Below, piece by piece: positions 10,689 to 23,389 of a DNA stretch of 64,000 nt. The notes under the pieces were generated by a model. It had not been told where the DNA came from and searched no databases. It worked only from the letters and a program-made list of their open reading frames with translations. Made by a program: the position numbers and the translations under genes. The stretch comes from Rubrivivax sp. (GTDB taxonomy: Bacteria > Pseudomonadota > Gammaproteobacteria > Burkholderiales > Burkholderiaceae_C): contig JAIXWM010000132.1 in assembly GCA_027491255.1 (NCBI GenBank), forward strand, positions 32,084-96,083. Reading direction: 5' to 3'. Positions within the stretch are counted from its first letter, which is position 1; every line of letters starts with the position of its first letter.

Positions 10689-11477
10689 TCATTCGTCGCT
10701 CAGCCGGCGCCGGAACACCAGCCGGTCGCCGCCCGAGGCGGCGGCGTCGAAGGCATAGCCCTCGGCGTCAAAGTCGCGCAGCGCCTGCGGCGTGCGCGCG
10801 CGTTTCTCGATGGCCCAGCGGCACATCAGCCCGCGCGCGCGCTTGGCGAAGAAGCTGATGATCTTGTAGCGCCCGGCCTTCCAGTCCTCGAACTGGCAGT
10901 CGACGACTCGGGCCCGAAGCGCCGGACGCAACGCGGTCCGGGCATATTCCTGCGAAGCGAGGTTGACGATCACCGGGTTCGGCTCACCGGCCTGGCGCTC
11001 GTTCAGCCATTCAGCCACGGTGTCGCCCCAGAAGGCGTAGAGGTCGCGGCCGCGCGCGTTGGGCAGCGCCGTGCCCATCTCGAGCCGGTAGGGCTGCAGC
11101 CGGTCCAGCGGCCGCAGCGCACCGTACAGGCCCGACAGGATGACCACATGCTCCTGCGCCCAGGCCAGATCGGCGGTCTTCAGGGTGTTGGCGTCCAGCC
11201 CCTCGTAGACGTCGCCGTTGAAGGCCAGCACCGCGGGCTTGCTGTTGTCGGCCGTAGCCTCGCGCTGCCAGGCGGCGTAGCGGCCCACGTTCAGCGTGGC
11301 CAGCGCGTCCGACAGTTCCATCAGCGTGGCCACCTCGGCCGGCGTCTTGTGCCGCATCAGCCCGATCAGCTCGGCGGCGTGGTCGGTGAACAGCGGGTCG
11401 GTCGCCTTCTTCGCCACCGCGGCCGGCACCGGGGTGTCGTAGTCGAGCGTCTTGGCAGGGGAAAGCAGAAAGAGCAT
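10689..11477 (-). CDS. yaaA: Peroxide stress protein YaaA
   Basis: This 262-aa DUF328/YaaA protein limits intracellular iron during peroxide stress in E. coli. The start ATG at 11477 gives the standard N-terminus MLFLLSPAKTLDYDTPVP. Other signatures are LYGALRPLDRLQPYRLEMGT, NLASQEYA and the C-terminal KRARGLMCRW. The frame stays open for 1.6 kb upstream, but that extension only shadows dnaE2. It is on the same strand as dnaE2, 245 bp downstream of it, so both are part of a DNA- and oxidative-damage neighbourhood. Confidence 0.97.
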   Translation of the reverse strand: MLFLLSPAKTLDYDTPVPAAVAKKATDPLFTDHAAELIGLMRHKTPAEVATLMELSDALATLNVGRYAAWQREATADNSKPAVLAFNGDVYEGLDANTLKTADLAWAQEHVVILSGLYGALRPLDRLQPYRLEMGTALPNARGRDLYAFWGDTVAEWLNERQAGEPNPVIVNLASQEYARTALRPALRARVVDCQFEDWKAGRYKIISFFAKRARGLMCRWAIEKRARTPQALRDFDAEGYAFDAAASGGDRLVFRRRLSDE

Positions 11478-11722
11478 GGCAGCGCGATACGAGGGAGGAT
11501 GGTGGCGACAGCACCGCGATCGGACAGCAGGAATTGTGGCGGCAAAGGCCGCAACGGGTGCGCGACGGTCCATGGACGCCGGTGACCGGCCTGAAGCCGC
11601 ACCGCCGTTCAGGCCGACGCAGCCACCGCCGGTGCGCCAACGGGTCTTTTTCGCCCTGGAGTGGACCGCTGCCTTGCGCGGGCAAGGGCTTGACGGGGCG
11701 GGTGATCGAGGCCACGACCGGC

Positions 11723-15079
<3,357 letters not shown>

Positions 15080-15430
15080 GGTGAAGCGGCCCCACGCGCC
15101 GTGCGCGGCCAGGGCCCGAAGGATGGAGGCCGCGCGCGCCAGCGGGTGAAGCGACGGTGCGCACGGCGTCGGTGGAGCAAGGTTCCGATCGGCAGAATAC
15201 TGTACATAAACACAGTCACTTGCACCATCCCCCATTCCCGGAACGATCTTCACCAGGCCCAGAGGCCCCGGCACTGCGGACCCCCGCGGGATCTCCCGCA
15301 GAATGCGCGCCCACTCGTCTGCAGGAGCATCCCGTCGTGAGCGCCATGGCCCTGGTCCGCGCCGTTCATCCCCCCATCGCCCCGATGACCGCCCCCCGCC
15401 CCAAGGCCCGGCGGCGCTGAGGTGGGTGCG
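15080..15430. other. Divergent dnaE2/flavoprotein intergenic region
   Basis: The region holds the LexA box at 15198-15217 and the 5' leader of dnaE2. Toward the flavoprotein gene nothing is recognised except the ribosome site GAGGTG at 15418-15424. Confidence 0.5.
15198..15217 (-). promoter_or_regulatory. LexA (SOS) box upstream of dnaE2
   Basis: TACTGTACATAAACACAGTC matches the CTGT-N8-ACAG core of proteobacterial LexA operators exactly, in a local AT-rich patch. It lies about 120 bases upstream of the dnaE2 start, so dnaE2 should be induced by DNA damage. The flavoprotein gene on the other side starts 214 bases away and is a less likely target. Confidence 0.85.
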
Positions 15431-16879
15431 ATGGCTGAGAACGCCTTGGCAGGCACCTTCGACACCGCCGTGCTCGGCGCCGGCGCAGCAGGCATGCTGA
15501 TCGCGCTGGCAGCGCAGGCGCGCGGCCAGCGCGTGCTGCTGGTCGAGCCGCGCGCCGGCGCAGCGAGCAATTTCGCCATCAGCGGCGGACTGTTTCCGGC
15601 GGCAGGCTCACGCCTGCAGGCCGCAGTCGGCGTGCGCGACAGCCCCGAGGACTGGCTGCGCGATCTGCGCGCCTTTGCGCCGGAAGGCGCTGTCAACGAG
15701 CGCATCGCCACCGCCGTAGCCGAGGCCCTGCCCCGGGTCGTCGATTTCCTGCTCGACCAGGCCGGGGCCCCCGTGCGCTTCCTGCCCGACACCGTGGCGC
15801 CGGGGCACCGGGTGCTGCGCTTCCACAGCGTGCAACCGGCCTCGGGCGCCGCCTTCGCGGCCTGGTTCCGCAGCGCGGTCCAGGCTCGGTCAGGCATCGT
15901 CTTCGCCCCGCACCGGGCGCGGCCAAGGCGCTGCGCCAGTGGCTTCGAGATCGACTGGGAGGACGGCGGCCCGGCGGCCCGCGCCGACGCGCTCGTACTC
16001 GCCGGCGGCGGCTTCGGCGGCGACGCGGCGATGGTGGCGCGCCACATCCCGGCGATGGCCGGGGCGCTGCACAACGGCTCGGCGACGAACGACGGCAGCA
16101 CGATCGCTCTCGGTCTGGCCTGGGGCGCGGCCTTGTGGGGCATGGACGGCTATCAGGGTCAGGGGCACACCAACCCCGGCGGGGCGACGCGGCTGGGGAT
16201 GTCGATCCCGCCGCTGGGCGGGGTGCTCGTCAACCGGGACGGCCGGCGCTTCGTGCGCGAGGACGTGGGCCCCTCGGCGCTGGCGGCACACGTGCTCGCC
16301 CAGCCCGGCGGGAGGGCGCTGGAGGTCTTCGACGCGGCGATCGAAGCCCATCTCGGCAACGCCTCGGCCTACCAGGCCGCGCGTGCGGCCGGTCAGGTGC
16401 TCGAGGCCGACTCCGTGGACGGCCTGGCGCGTCAGGCGGGGGTGGACGCGCAGGCGCTGCGCCGCACGCTGGCGGACGTGGCCGTGTGGGCTGCCCGCAG
16501 CGCGGCGTCCGCCGACGGCAGCATGCACCCCGGTGCGGGTCGCGCCCGGGACGCCAGCGCACAGGGCGATGTCGCAGCCGGCGCCGACGAGCGCCCGGGA
16601 GCCGATCCGCTCGGGCGGGAACGCTTCCCGCGCGCGCTGGTGCCGCCTTACCGGGCTTCCTGGGTGACGGGTGCGCTGTCGCACACCCAGGGTGGGCTGC
16701 TGACCGACGCCGACGGGCGTGTGCTCGGCCCCGACGGCCGCCCCCTGCCCGGCCTGTATGCCAACGGCGGTTGCGCCGCCGGCCTGGTGGCCCGCGGCGG
16801 CGAGGGCTACCTGCCCGGCAATGGACTCGCCCAGGCTTTCGGCCTGGGCTGGCGGGTGGCGCAGGCGCTGGGTCGCTGA
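15431..16879 (+). CDS. FAD-dependent oxidoreductase (fumarate reductase/KstD flavoprotein family)
   Basis: ATG at 15431 is preferred over a GTG nine bases earlier because GAGGTG sits seven bases ahead of it. The 482-aa protein has the FAD-binding motif VLGAGAAGMLIALAAQARG with the acidic residue in VLLVEP. The FAD_binding_2 segment SNFAISGGL follows, and the C-terminal ANGGCAAGLVARGGEGYLPG and NGLAQAFGLGW complete the FAD site. Relatives include fumarate reductase-like enzymes, 3-ketosteroid 1-dehydrogenases and tricarballylate dehydrogenases. The next gene, on the opposite strand, is a Bug receptor, so an organic-acid substrate is plausible. Confidence 0.88.
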   Translation: MAENALAGTFDTAVLGAGAAGMLIALAAQARGQRVLLVEPRAGAASNFAISGGLFPAAGSRLQAAVGVRDSPEDWLRDLRAFAPEGAVNERIATAVAEALPRVVDFLLDQAGAPVRFLPDTVAPGHRVLRFHSVQPASGAAFAAWFRSAVQARSGIVFAPHRARPRRCASGFEIDWEDGGPAARADALVLAGGGFGGDAAMVARHIPAMAGALHNGSATNDGSTIALGLAWGAALWGMDGYQGQGHTNPGGATRLGMSIPPLGGVLVNRDGRRFVREDVGPSALAAHVLAQPGGRALEVFDAAIEAHLGNASAYQAARAAGQVLEADSVDGLARQAGVDAQALRRTLADVAVWAARSAASADGSMHPGAGRARDASAQGDVAAGADERPGADPLGRERFPRALVPPYRASWVTGALSHTQGGLLTDADGRVLGPDGRPLPGLYANGGCAAGLVARGGEGYLPGNGLAQAFGLGWRVAQALGR

Positions 16880-16962
16880 CGCACGACCAGGGCCCCTCCC
16901 CCTTCCGCGGCCTGACCTGGTTTCGACCGCGGGCCGCGCCGTCGGCGCCGCCGACGGGCGCC

Positions 16963-17988
16963 TTACTCGGCCTTGGCGCCCGAAACCTCGACCGCGCGCT
17001 TGAACTTGGCCATCTCGCGCTGGTGGAAGGTCCCGGTGTCGGCGGGGCCGGCGGCCACCAGGGTCGCGCCCTGGCTCTCGAGTTGCTGGCGCACGCCGGG
17101 GTCGTCCATCGCCTTCTTGACCTCGGCGTGGATGCGCGCCACCACCGCCGGCGGGGTGCCGGCCGGGGCCATCAGGACGATCCACGCCGTGGCGTCGAAG
17201 CCGGGGATGAACTCCGACATCGCCGGCACGTCCGGCAATTGAGGAGAACGCCGCAGCGAGGTCACGGCCAGCGGCACGATGGAGCCTGCCTTGATCTGCC
17301 CGACCAGCGAGGGCAGCCCTTCGACACCCGTCTGGACCTCGCCCGCCATCACCGCCTGCATCGCCGGCGCGCCGCCACGGTACCCCACATGCGTCATCGT
17401 CAAGCCGGCATCGGCCTTGATCAGCTCGAACACCAGGTGCGAGGTCGTGCCCGGGCCGGACGAGGCGTGCGCCAGGCGGTCAGGCTGGGCCTTGGCCGCG
17501 GCGATCAGCTCGGGCACGCTCTTGAACGGCTGCTTCGGGCTGGTGACGACCACCTGCGGGAAGGACACCAGGTGCGACACCGGCGCGAAGTCCTTCAGCG
17601 CGTCGTAGGGCAGCTTGGCGAAGAGGTAGGGGTTGATCGCCATCGTGCCGGGCGAACCCAGCAGCAGCGTGTGGCCGTCAGCCTGGGCACGGGCGGCGAA
17701 ACCGGTGCCGATGTTGCCGCTGGCGCCGGTGCGGTTGTCGATGTTCATCGCGAAGCCGGTGTTGGTGGCGACCTTCTGCGCGATCGTGCGCGCCACCACG
17801 TCCACGGCAGAGCCGGCGGCGAAGGGGTTGACCCAGGTCACGGCCCGGGTGGGCCAGGCCGCGCCGGCGCCCTGCGCGAGCGCCGGGCCGGCGGACAGGG
17901 CCGCAAGCATGGCCAGGCAGGACCAGCGGGCGAGCGCGCCGCGGCGGGCGGGGGTGGACGGGACGGCGGGATGCGAGACCGAAGGCAC
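16963..17988 (-). CDS. Bug-family tripartite tricarboxylate transporter receptor
   Basis: The start is GTG at 17988, eight bases after AGGAGC; the frame is open further upstream without a ribosome site. The 341-aa precursor has a signal peptide with a long n-region and processing near PALAQ. Family motifs follow: VTWVNPFAAGSAVDVVAR, NRTGASGNIG, SSGPGTTSHLVFEL and THVGYRGGAPAMQAV. It is convergent with the flavoprotein at 16879 and lies downstream of the OYE-type reductase on the same strand, so it may serve that catabolic set. The ligand is unknown. Confidence 0.93.
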   Translation of the reverse strand: MPSVSHPAVPSTPARRGALARWSCLAMLAALSAGPALAQGAGAAWPTRAVTWVNPFAAGSAVDVVARTIAQKVATNTGFAMNIDNRTGASGNIGTGFAARAQADGHTLLLGSPGTMAINPYLFAKLPYDALKDFAPVSHLVSFPQVVVTSPKQPFKSVPELIAAAKAQPDRLAHASSGPGTTSHLVFELIKADAGLTMTHVGYRGGAPAMQAVMAGEVQTGVEGLPSLVGQIKAGSIVPLAVTSLRRSPQLPDVPAMSEFIPGFDATAWIVLMAPAGTPPAVVARIHAEVKKAMDDPGVRQQLESQGATLVAAGPADTGTFHQREMAKFKRAVEVSGAKAE

Positions 17989-18110
17989 GGTGTGGAGCTC
18001 CTGATGAGGGGGTCGGTGGGAAATCAAGCGAGGCGCCAGACAGGGCTGCAAGCGCAGCGGTGACCGGCGCCGCCCCACGCGCCTGCCACCCGTCGTCCGA
18101 TCTGCCGCAG

Positions 18111-20288
18111 TCATATCGTCCATCCGACGCGATAACCCTGCGTGGTTGCAGACATCGTATCGCCCGGCTGCAGGCAATCGCCCACGAGGTGCACCGTCAG
18201 CCCGGCGTCGCGCAGCGGCTGCAGCAGTGACGTGTCGGGCCGGCGCGGTGTGGCATAGGTCAGCAGGGCCAGGTTCTCGACGACCCCTGCGGCGCCGCCG
18301 AACACGCTGTCCAGGCCCAGCGCGCCGCTCGCCTCGACACGCTCGTCCCAGCGCGGCTGCACGTGGGTGCGAACTTCCACGCCGGCGGCATGCATGCGCC
18401 GCCACACACCCTGGCGGGTCACGAGGCTGCAGTCCTGGGCGATGCTCTCGCGCGGCGTGAGCAGCACCACGCGCTCGAAGCGCTGCGCCAGGAACTCGGC
18501 CATCGCATAGGTGCCCTCGACCGGGTCCAGGTCCCACACGACGGCAGCGCCGGGCTGGCACGCGGGTGCGGCCGCCACCGCGGCGCCCGGACGGGCGAGC
18601 AGTTGCTGCGCCAGCAGGCGCAGGTCCGGCACGAGGCCGCTGTCGGCGAGCTCGGCAGGCAGCTCCAGCGGCCAGTGCGGCGCCGCCCCGGTGGCGAGCA
18701 CGACCTCGTCAGGCCGCAGCGCGAGCACCGCCTGCGCGCCGACGGGGCGCCCGAGCTCGAAGCGCACGGCGTTCGCCTGCGCCTGCAGCCATTGATGGTC
18801 GTAGACGCTGGACATCGACTGCAGCGCCGGCAGCCCGGCGGCCAGCCGGGCCTTACCGCCCGGCTCGGGGCCCGCGCCGAGCACCACAACCTCATGCCCC
18901 CGGGCGGCCGCGACCCAGGCCGCTTCGAGGCCGGCGATGCCCGCCCCCACGACGACGATGCGCTTGCGCCGCGCCACGGGCGGCAGAGGCCGGTCCTCCA
19001 GCATCAGACCGAGTGCGGGGTTGTTGTCGCAGGCGATCGGGCGGTCCTCGACGATGGTCTTCCAGCACGAGTTGCACGAGACGCAGGCGCGGATCTGCCC
19101 CGCGCGCCCGGCCAGGGCCTTGGCGGGCCAGTCGGGGTCGGTGATCAGCGGCCGGCCCAGGCCGACGAGCTCGACCCCAGGGTCGGCGAGCTGCGCCTCG
19201 GCCTCGGCCGGGTCGGTGATGCGCCCGAGCGTCACCACCGGCACGCCGCCGGCCTGCGCCGCGAGCGTGCGCACCAGCGCGGCATAGGGCACCCGCGGCC
19301 CGGCGGCGTCGGGCAGGTGCATCTCGAGCGTGCGCGCGTGCGCTCCCTGGGCAAAGCAGAGGTAGTCGGGACGCCCGGACTGCAGCAGCGCCTGCAGCAG
19401 CCGCTGCGCCTGCGCCGGCGGCACGCTGTCGGGCAGTCCGTCGTCGCCGGGCAGCTTGACGCCCACGACGAAACCCGCCCCGCAGGCCGCGCGCACGGCC
19501 TGCACCATCTCGGCCAGGAAGCGCGTGCGCCCGACCGCATCGCCACCGTAGGCGTCGTCGCGCCGGTTGGCGCGCGGCGACAGGAAGAGGTGGAACAGGT
19601 GCCCGTGACAGGCCGACAACTCCACGCCGGAGAAACCGGCGCGCTGCAGGCGCTGCGCGCGCTCGCCCACCATCTCGACCCAGTCACGCACCTCGGCGGC
19701 GCTCATCGCGCGCGGCATCGTGCCGCTCAGGTCGTCGGGCAGCGCACTGGGCGCCAGCGCCGCGGCGCCCCGCCCCGGTACGTGGCGGCCACGGCCGGGG
19801 TCCTGGATCTGGGCCACGAGGCGGCAGCCCGCGCCCTCCACCGCATCGGCCAGTTGCCGCAGCTCGCCCATGAAATCGTCGGACCACACCGGCAGCCGCG
19901 CCGCCGCCTGCGCGGGCAGCAGACGCACAGGCTCTGTCACGAGCATTGCCGCACCACCGCGCGCGCGGCGAGCGCAGTAGCGCAGGTAATCGGCGCCGAG
20001 CCCGCCGGGCCGGCCGAGGCGGGCCGAGATCGATGCATGGACGACGCGGTTGCGCAGGCGGGCGCCGGCCAGCTGCAGCGGCGCGGCCAGCCGCGGATAG
20101 GGCGCCGCGGCAAGCCCGACGGGGGCCGCAGGGCCCACCGGGGCGCCGGTGGCGGATACGGGGCTCACCAGGGCCCCGGTGACGGACACGGAACCCGCCG
20201 GGAGCCCGGAGAACGGCACCGTGCACGCCGGGAGCCCAACGACCGGCGCCGTGCCCGCCGGGGGCGTGCCGGCAATCCGGGCGCTCAC
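18111..20288 (-). CDS. NADH:flavin oxidoreductase, 2,4-dienoyl-CoA reductase-like (OYE + FAD/NAD domains)
   Basis: The 725-aa enzyme starts at GTG 20288, in a GTGA overlap with the Gfo/Idh/MocA gene upstream. It contains an old-yellow-enzyme TIM barrel (from YPRLAAPLQLAG, with ELSACHGHLFHLFLSPRANR). A 4Fe-4S cluster motif CVSCNSCW plus a later Cys in IACDNNPALG follows, then a Rossmann FAD domain (VVVGAGIAGLEAAWVAA). This is the layout of 2,4-dienoyl-CoA, trimethylamine and N-methylproline-type dehydrogenases. The first 50 or so residues are a low-complexity Pro/Val/Gly/Ala extension made of degenerate repeats and are unlikely to be catalytic. Confidence 0.9.
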   Translation of the reverse strand: MSARIAGTPPAGTAPVVGLPACTVPFSGLPAGSVSVTGALVSPVSATGAPVGPAAPVGLAAAPYPRLAAPLQLAGARLRNRVVHASISARLGRPGGLGADYLRYCARRARGGAAMLVTEPVRLLPAQAAARLPVWSDDFMGELRQLADAVEGAGCRLVAQIQDPGRGRHVPGRGAAALAPSALPDDLSGTMPRAMSAAEVRDWVEMVGERAQRLQRAGFSGVELSACHGHLFHLFLSPRANRRDDAYGGDAVGRTRFLAEMVQAVRAACGAGFVVGVKLPGDDGLPDSVPPAQAQRLLQALLQSGRPDYLCFAQGAHARTLEMHLPDAAGPRVPYAALVRTLAAQAGGVPVVTLGRITDPAEAEAQLADPGVELVGLGRPLITDPDWPAKALAGRAGQIRACVSCNSCWKTIVEDRPIACDNNPALGLMLEDRPLPPVARRKRIVVVGAGIAGLEAAWVAAARGHEVVVLGAGPEPGGKARLAAGLPALQSMSSVYDHQWLQAQANAVRFELGRPVGAQAVLALRPDEVVLATGAAPHWPLELPAELADSGLVPDLRLLAQQLLARPGAAVAAAPACQPGAAVVWDLDPVEGTYAMAEFLAQRFERVVLLTPRESIAQDCSLVTRQGVWRRMHAAGVEVRTHVQPRWDERVEASGALGLDSVFGGAAGVVENLALLTYATPRRPDTSLLQPLRDAGLTVHLVGDCLQPGDTMSATTQGYRVGWTI

Positions 20289-21349
20289 GCGGCCACGTCC
20301 ACCGTCCCGCCTTCGCGCGCGCTGCGCAGCACGGCCCCCATCGTCGCCGCCAGGTCCAGGCTGGCCTGGGCGGCGCGCTCGATGGCCGGACGGTCGCGCT
20401 CGCGCACCACCTTCGCGAAGGCCTCGGCAGCGAAGCGGAAACCGCTGCCGGCCGGGCTGTATAGGCTTTCGTAGGGCACCTGATTGCTCACCCCGCGGCG
20501 CACGCGCAGCGGACTTGCCACGTAGCCCCAAGGGTGGGACGCGCCGGGCTCGGCGGTGTGGTTCAGGAACTCGCACTCGATCGTGCCCTGGCTGCCGGCG
20601 ATCACGGCGCGGCGCACATAGCCCACGTCCATCGCCGCGGAGATCTGGGCCCGGCGGCCGTCGGCAAAGTGCAGCGTGGCAGCGATGGCGATGTCCACGC
20701 CGGTGGGCGACCAGGTGGCCTCGGCGCTGACGCGGCGCGGGGCGCAGCCCATCACCAGGCGCACCAGGCTCAGGGGGTAGCTGCCGATGTCCAGCAGCGC
20801 GCCGCCGCCGAGCTCGGGCACGAGGCGGATGTCGCTGGCCGGGTTGCGCAGCGTGAAGCCGGCGCAGGCCTGCATCCAACGCACCTCGCCGATGGCGCGC
20901 CCGCGCAGCAGCTCCAGCAACTGGCCGGTCTGCGGCTGGAACCAGTAGGGATAGGCCTCGAGCAGGAAGCGGTCGTGCCGGCGCGAAGCCTCGACCATCT
21001 GCCGCGCCTCATCGAGACTGCACGCCAGCGGCTTCTCGCACAGCACGTGCTTGCCGTGCGCCATCGCGCGGATCGCCCACTCGGCGTGCAGCGCGTTGGG
21101 CAGCGGCACGTAGACCGCATCCAGCGACTCGTCGGCGAGCAGGGCCTCGTAGCTGCCCAAGGAGCGCGCCAGGCCGAACTCCGCTGCGAAGGCGGCGGCG
21201 CGAACGGCGTCGCGGCTGGCGACGGCGTCCACGCGCACCGCAGGACTGGCAGCGACGTCTCGGCAGAACTGGCGTGCGATGTTGGCGCAGCCGAGCACGC
21301 CGATACGCAGCGGCGGTGGGGTTTCAGGGCGGGTCTTGCGGGTGGGCAT
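20285..21349 (-). CDS. Gfo/Idh/MocA-family oxidoreductase
   Basis: ATG at 21349 follows a GAGGAG ribosome site. The 354-aa protein has a Rossmann fold with RIGVLGCANIARQF, the motif HVLCEKPLACS, the catalytic-domain signature GGGALLDIGSYPLS and a C-terminal sheet domain. It is close in layout to the glucose-fructose oxidoreductase / D-xylose dehydrogenase subgroup. It is the first gene of a two-gene operon with the OYE-type reductase (four-base overlap), so the pair probably acts on one substrate. Confidence 0.92.
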   Translation of the reverse strand: MPTRKTRPETPPPLRIGVLGCANIARQFCRDVAASPAVRVDAVASRDAVRAAAFAAEFGLARSLGSYEALLADESLDAVYVPLPNALHAEWAIRAMAHGKHVLCEKPLACSLDEARQMVEASRRHDRFLLEAYPYWFQPQTGQLLELLRGRAIGEVRWMQACAGFTLRNPASDIRLVPELGGGALLDIGSYPLSLVRLVMGCAPRRVSAEATWSPTGVDIAIAATLHFADGRRAQISAAMDVGYVRRAVIAGSQGTIECEFLNHTAEPGASHPWGYVASPLRVRRGVSNQVPYESLYSPAGSGFRFAAEAFAKVVRERDRPAIERAAQASLDLAATMGAVLRSAREGGTVDVAA

Positions 21350-21476
21350 GGGTATGGTTTCTCCTCGGGGGCGCAGTATCGGTCCCGCGCGCGCCCGCGA
21401 CGCGCGCTGGTCGCTCGCGCCCCGGCCCTGCGGACGATCAATCGGCGCGCGCCGTCGCGGCGCACAGTGCGTGCTC

Positions 21477-22046
21477 ATGAGCCACGCCATCGAAGACCTG
21501 AAGCAGGAACACGACGCGATCCTGTTTGCGCTCGACATCCTGGAGCGCATGGTCGCGCGCATCGACGCCGGCCGACCCGTGGACCCGCAGAAAATCGGCT
21601 CGCTGCTGGCCTTCCTGCACGAGTTCGCCGACGCCTGCCACCACGGCAAGGAGGAAGGCCTGCTGCTGCCTGCGCTGCAGGAGTCCGGCCTGAACCGGGA
21701 CGCCGAACCGCTGCACCGCATGCTCGACGAGCACCGACGGGGGCGCGAACTGACGCAGCGCATGCACGCCGCGGCGCTGCCGATACTGCGCGGACCGGAG
21801 TTCGCCGCCGCAGCCCGCGCCTACGTGGCTTTGCTGCGCAGCCACATCGCACACGAGCACGAGGTGCTGTTCGAGCTGGCCGAGAGCCGGCTGTCGACGG
21901 CGCAACTGGACAACCTGTTCGACGCCTTTGCCATCCACGAGAGCGAGGTCATCGGCCCCGGGCGGCACGAGGCCCTGCACGAGATGCTCGGCGATCTGGG
22001 CGAGGCATTCACCGGCACCGCCCCTTTGGCAGTGCCGCACCGCTGA
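21477..22046 (+). CDS. Hemerythrin HHE domain protein
   Basis: The 189-aa all-helical protein carries the di-iron ligand pattern of hemerythrin-like proteins: His in KQEHDAIL, HHGKEEGLLLPAL, HRMLDEHRRG and the C-terminal HIAHEHEVLFELAE. The start MSHAIEDLKQEHD is typical of the family, and the open frame upstream is not coding. Such proteins bind O2 or NO, or protect or repair Fe-S clusters. It is divergent from the Gfo/Idh/MocA gene. A dispersed repeat begins 14 bp after its stop. Confidence 0.92.
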   Translation: MSHAIEDLKQEHDAILFALDILERMVARIDAGRPVDPQKIGSLLAFLHEFADACHHGKEEGLLLPALQESGLNRDAEPLHRMLDEHRRGRELTQRMHAAALPILRGPEFAAAARAYVALLRSHIAHEHEVLFELAESRLSTAQLDNLFDAFAIHESEVIGPGRHEALHEMLGDLGEAFTGTAPLAVPHR

Positions 22047-22059
22047 TGGCCGTGTCGGC

Positions 22060-22215
22060 GGCTGAGAAGTTCTCAGCCGTGCCTGAAAGGCGCACCGGTA
22101 GGGCCTGCATCCCCGCGCAGCCCGCCGCCAGGGCTCAGGCCATGGCGAGGATGGGCAGCGACGAGTCAGGGTGCCTTGGCGCGCTGGACAGGCGCTGGGG
22201 CAGAGGCTCTCAGCC
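22060..22215 (-). repeat. 160-bp 3'-end-associated repeat, copy A (divergent)
   Basis: This is the same element as at 24581, 50232 and 58753, but more diverged. Conserved blocks read on the minus strand include GGGCTGAGAG at the gene-proximal end, ATCCTCGCCATGGCC in the middle and GCCTTTCAGGCACGG near the far end. The far end is the perfect palindrome-like GGCTGAGAAGTTCTCAGCC (22060-22078). The proximal end contains the TGA stop of the Bug gene. Confidence 0.75.
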
Positions 22216-23211
22216 CTCGGTCTGGTACAGATTGAGCTGGCGCGTCGTGCGTTCCCAGAAGGCAGTGTCCTGCCGGACGAACTCCGCGAACTCCGCAGGC
22301 GTGCCCGGGGGGACCGCGGCGATGCCCAGCGCGCGCATGCGGGCCTGGAACTCGGGCGCATAGATCACCTGGCGCAGGTCGGCGTCGAGCTTGTCGACCA
22401 CGGCTGCGGGCGTGGCGACGGGTACGAAGAAGCCGTACCAGCCCCCCACGGGCAGCCCGTTCACACCCTGCGAGATGGCCGTCGGGATGTCGGGCAGCAC
22501 GCTGGAGGAGCGCACGCCGGTGGTCGCCACGGCGCGAATGCGACCGGCCTGGATGTTGGCCATGGCACTTGGCAACGCGTCGGCCATGAGCTGGATCTGC
22601 CCGCCCATCAGGTCGGTCATCGCCGGGCCGCTGCCCTTGTAGGGCACGTGGGTGAGCTGGGCGCCGGTCAGGCGCATCAGCAACTCCATCGTCATGTGGC
22701 TCGTCGAACCCACGCCCGGCGAGCCGAAGCTGTACTTGTTGGGGTTGGCCTTCAGCAGCGCGACGAGCTCGGGCAGGGTGCGCGCCGGCACCTGGGGGTG
22801 CACGACGATGGCCAGCTCGACCATCCCCGCCAGCGTGACCGCCTTCAGGTCGGCCGCGGGGTTGTAGGCCAGCTTCTTGTACAGGTTGGGGTTGATGACG
22901 ATGGGCGAGTTCGACGTCACCAGCACCGTGTGCCCGTCGGGCGCGCTGCGCGTGACCTCGCTGACGGCCAGCGCGCCGTTGGCGCCAGGCCGGTTGTCGA
23001 CGAGAACCGACTGCCTCCACACCGGGGCGATGCGCTCGCTCATGACGCGCCCGATCACGTCCGAGCCCTGCCCCGGCGTGAAGGGAATGACGAAGCGCAC
23101 GGTGCGCTGCGGGTAGGTGTCAGCGCGGGCGGCCGTGCCGGCCAGCCCGGCCAGCGCCACGGCGCCGGCGCTGCGCAGCCAGGCGCGGCGGTTGGGGTGT
23201 TCCTGCTCCAT
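22210..23211 (-). CDS. Bug-family tripartite tricarboxylate transporter receptor
   Basis: The 333-aa precursor starts MEQEHPNRRAWLRSAG, a twin-arginine-like leader processed near AARA. Family motifs are VRFVIPFTPGQGSDVIGR, NRPGANGALA, FGSPGVGSTSHMT and THVPYKGSGPAM. It is divergent from the CoA-transferase gene at 23390 and shares its promoter region. The natural reading is that it captures the C5-dicarboxylate-like substrate of that cluster. Its stop codon falls within the end of repeat copy A. Confidence 0.93.
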   Translation of the reverse strand: MEQEHPNRRAWLRSAGAVALAGLAGTAARADTYPQRTVRFVIPFTPGQGSDVIGRVMSERIAPVWRQSVLVDNRPGANGALAVSEVTRSAPDGHTVLVTSNSPIVINPNLYKKLAYNPAADLKAVTLAGMVELAIVVHPQVPARTLPELVALLKANPNKYSFGSPGVGSTSHMTMELLMRLTGAQLTHVPYKGSGPAMTDLMGGQIQLMADALPSAMANIQAGRIRAVATTGVRSSSVLPDIPTAISQGVNGLPVGGWYGFFVPVATPAAVVDKLDADLRQVIYAPEFQARMRALGIAAVPPGTPAEFAEFVRQDTAFWERTTRQLNLYQTEG

Positions 23212-23344
23212 CGTCTTGCTCCTTGGTGACGGCGGTTGGGCGGGGTGAGCACTGGGCGGGGCGCCGGTGTCGGATGCTCGCGGCCCCGGCTGCCACGCCT
23301 GTCGGCGGCAGCTGCCCGGTTGTTCTGCCTGACCCCTCGTGGTA

Positions 23345-23356
23345 TTGTTATCACAA
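23345..23356. promoter_or_regulatory. Candidate GntR operator in the divergent promoter
   Basis: TTGTTATCACAA is an inverted repeat (TTGT-N4-ACAA) in an AT-rich patch. It lies 34 bases before the CoA-transferase start and between two divergent genes of the putative C5-acid cluster. Its size and symmetry fit a GntR-type operator, and a GntR/UTRA regulator is encoded in the cluster at 24773. The assignment is inference. Confidence 0.4.
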
Positions 23357-23389
23357 ATCAATCGAACGACAAGAAGGATTCCACTCCCC

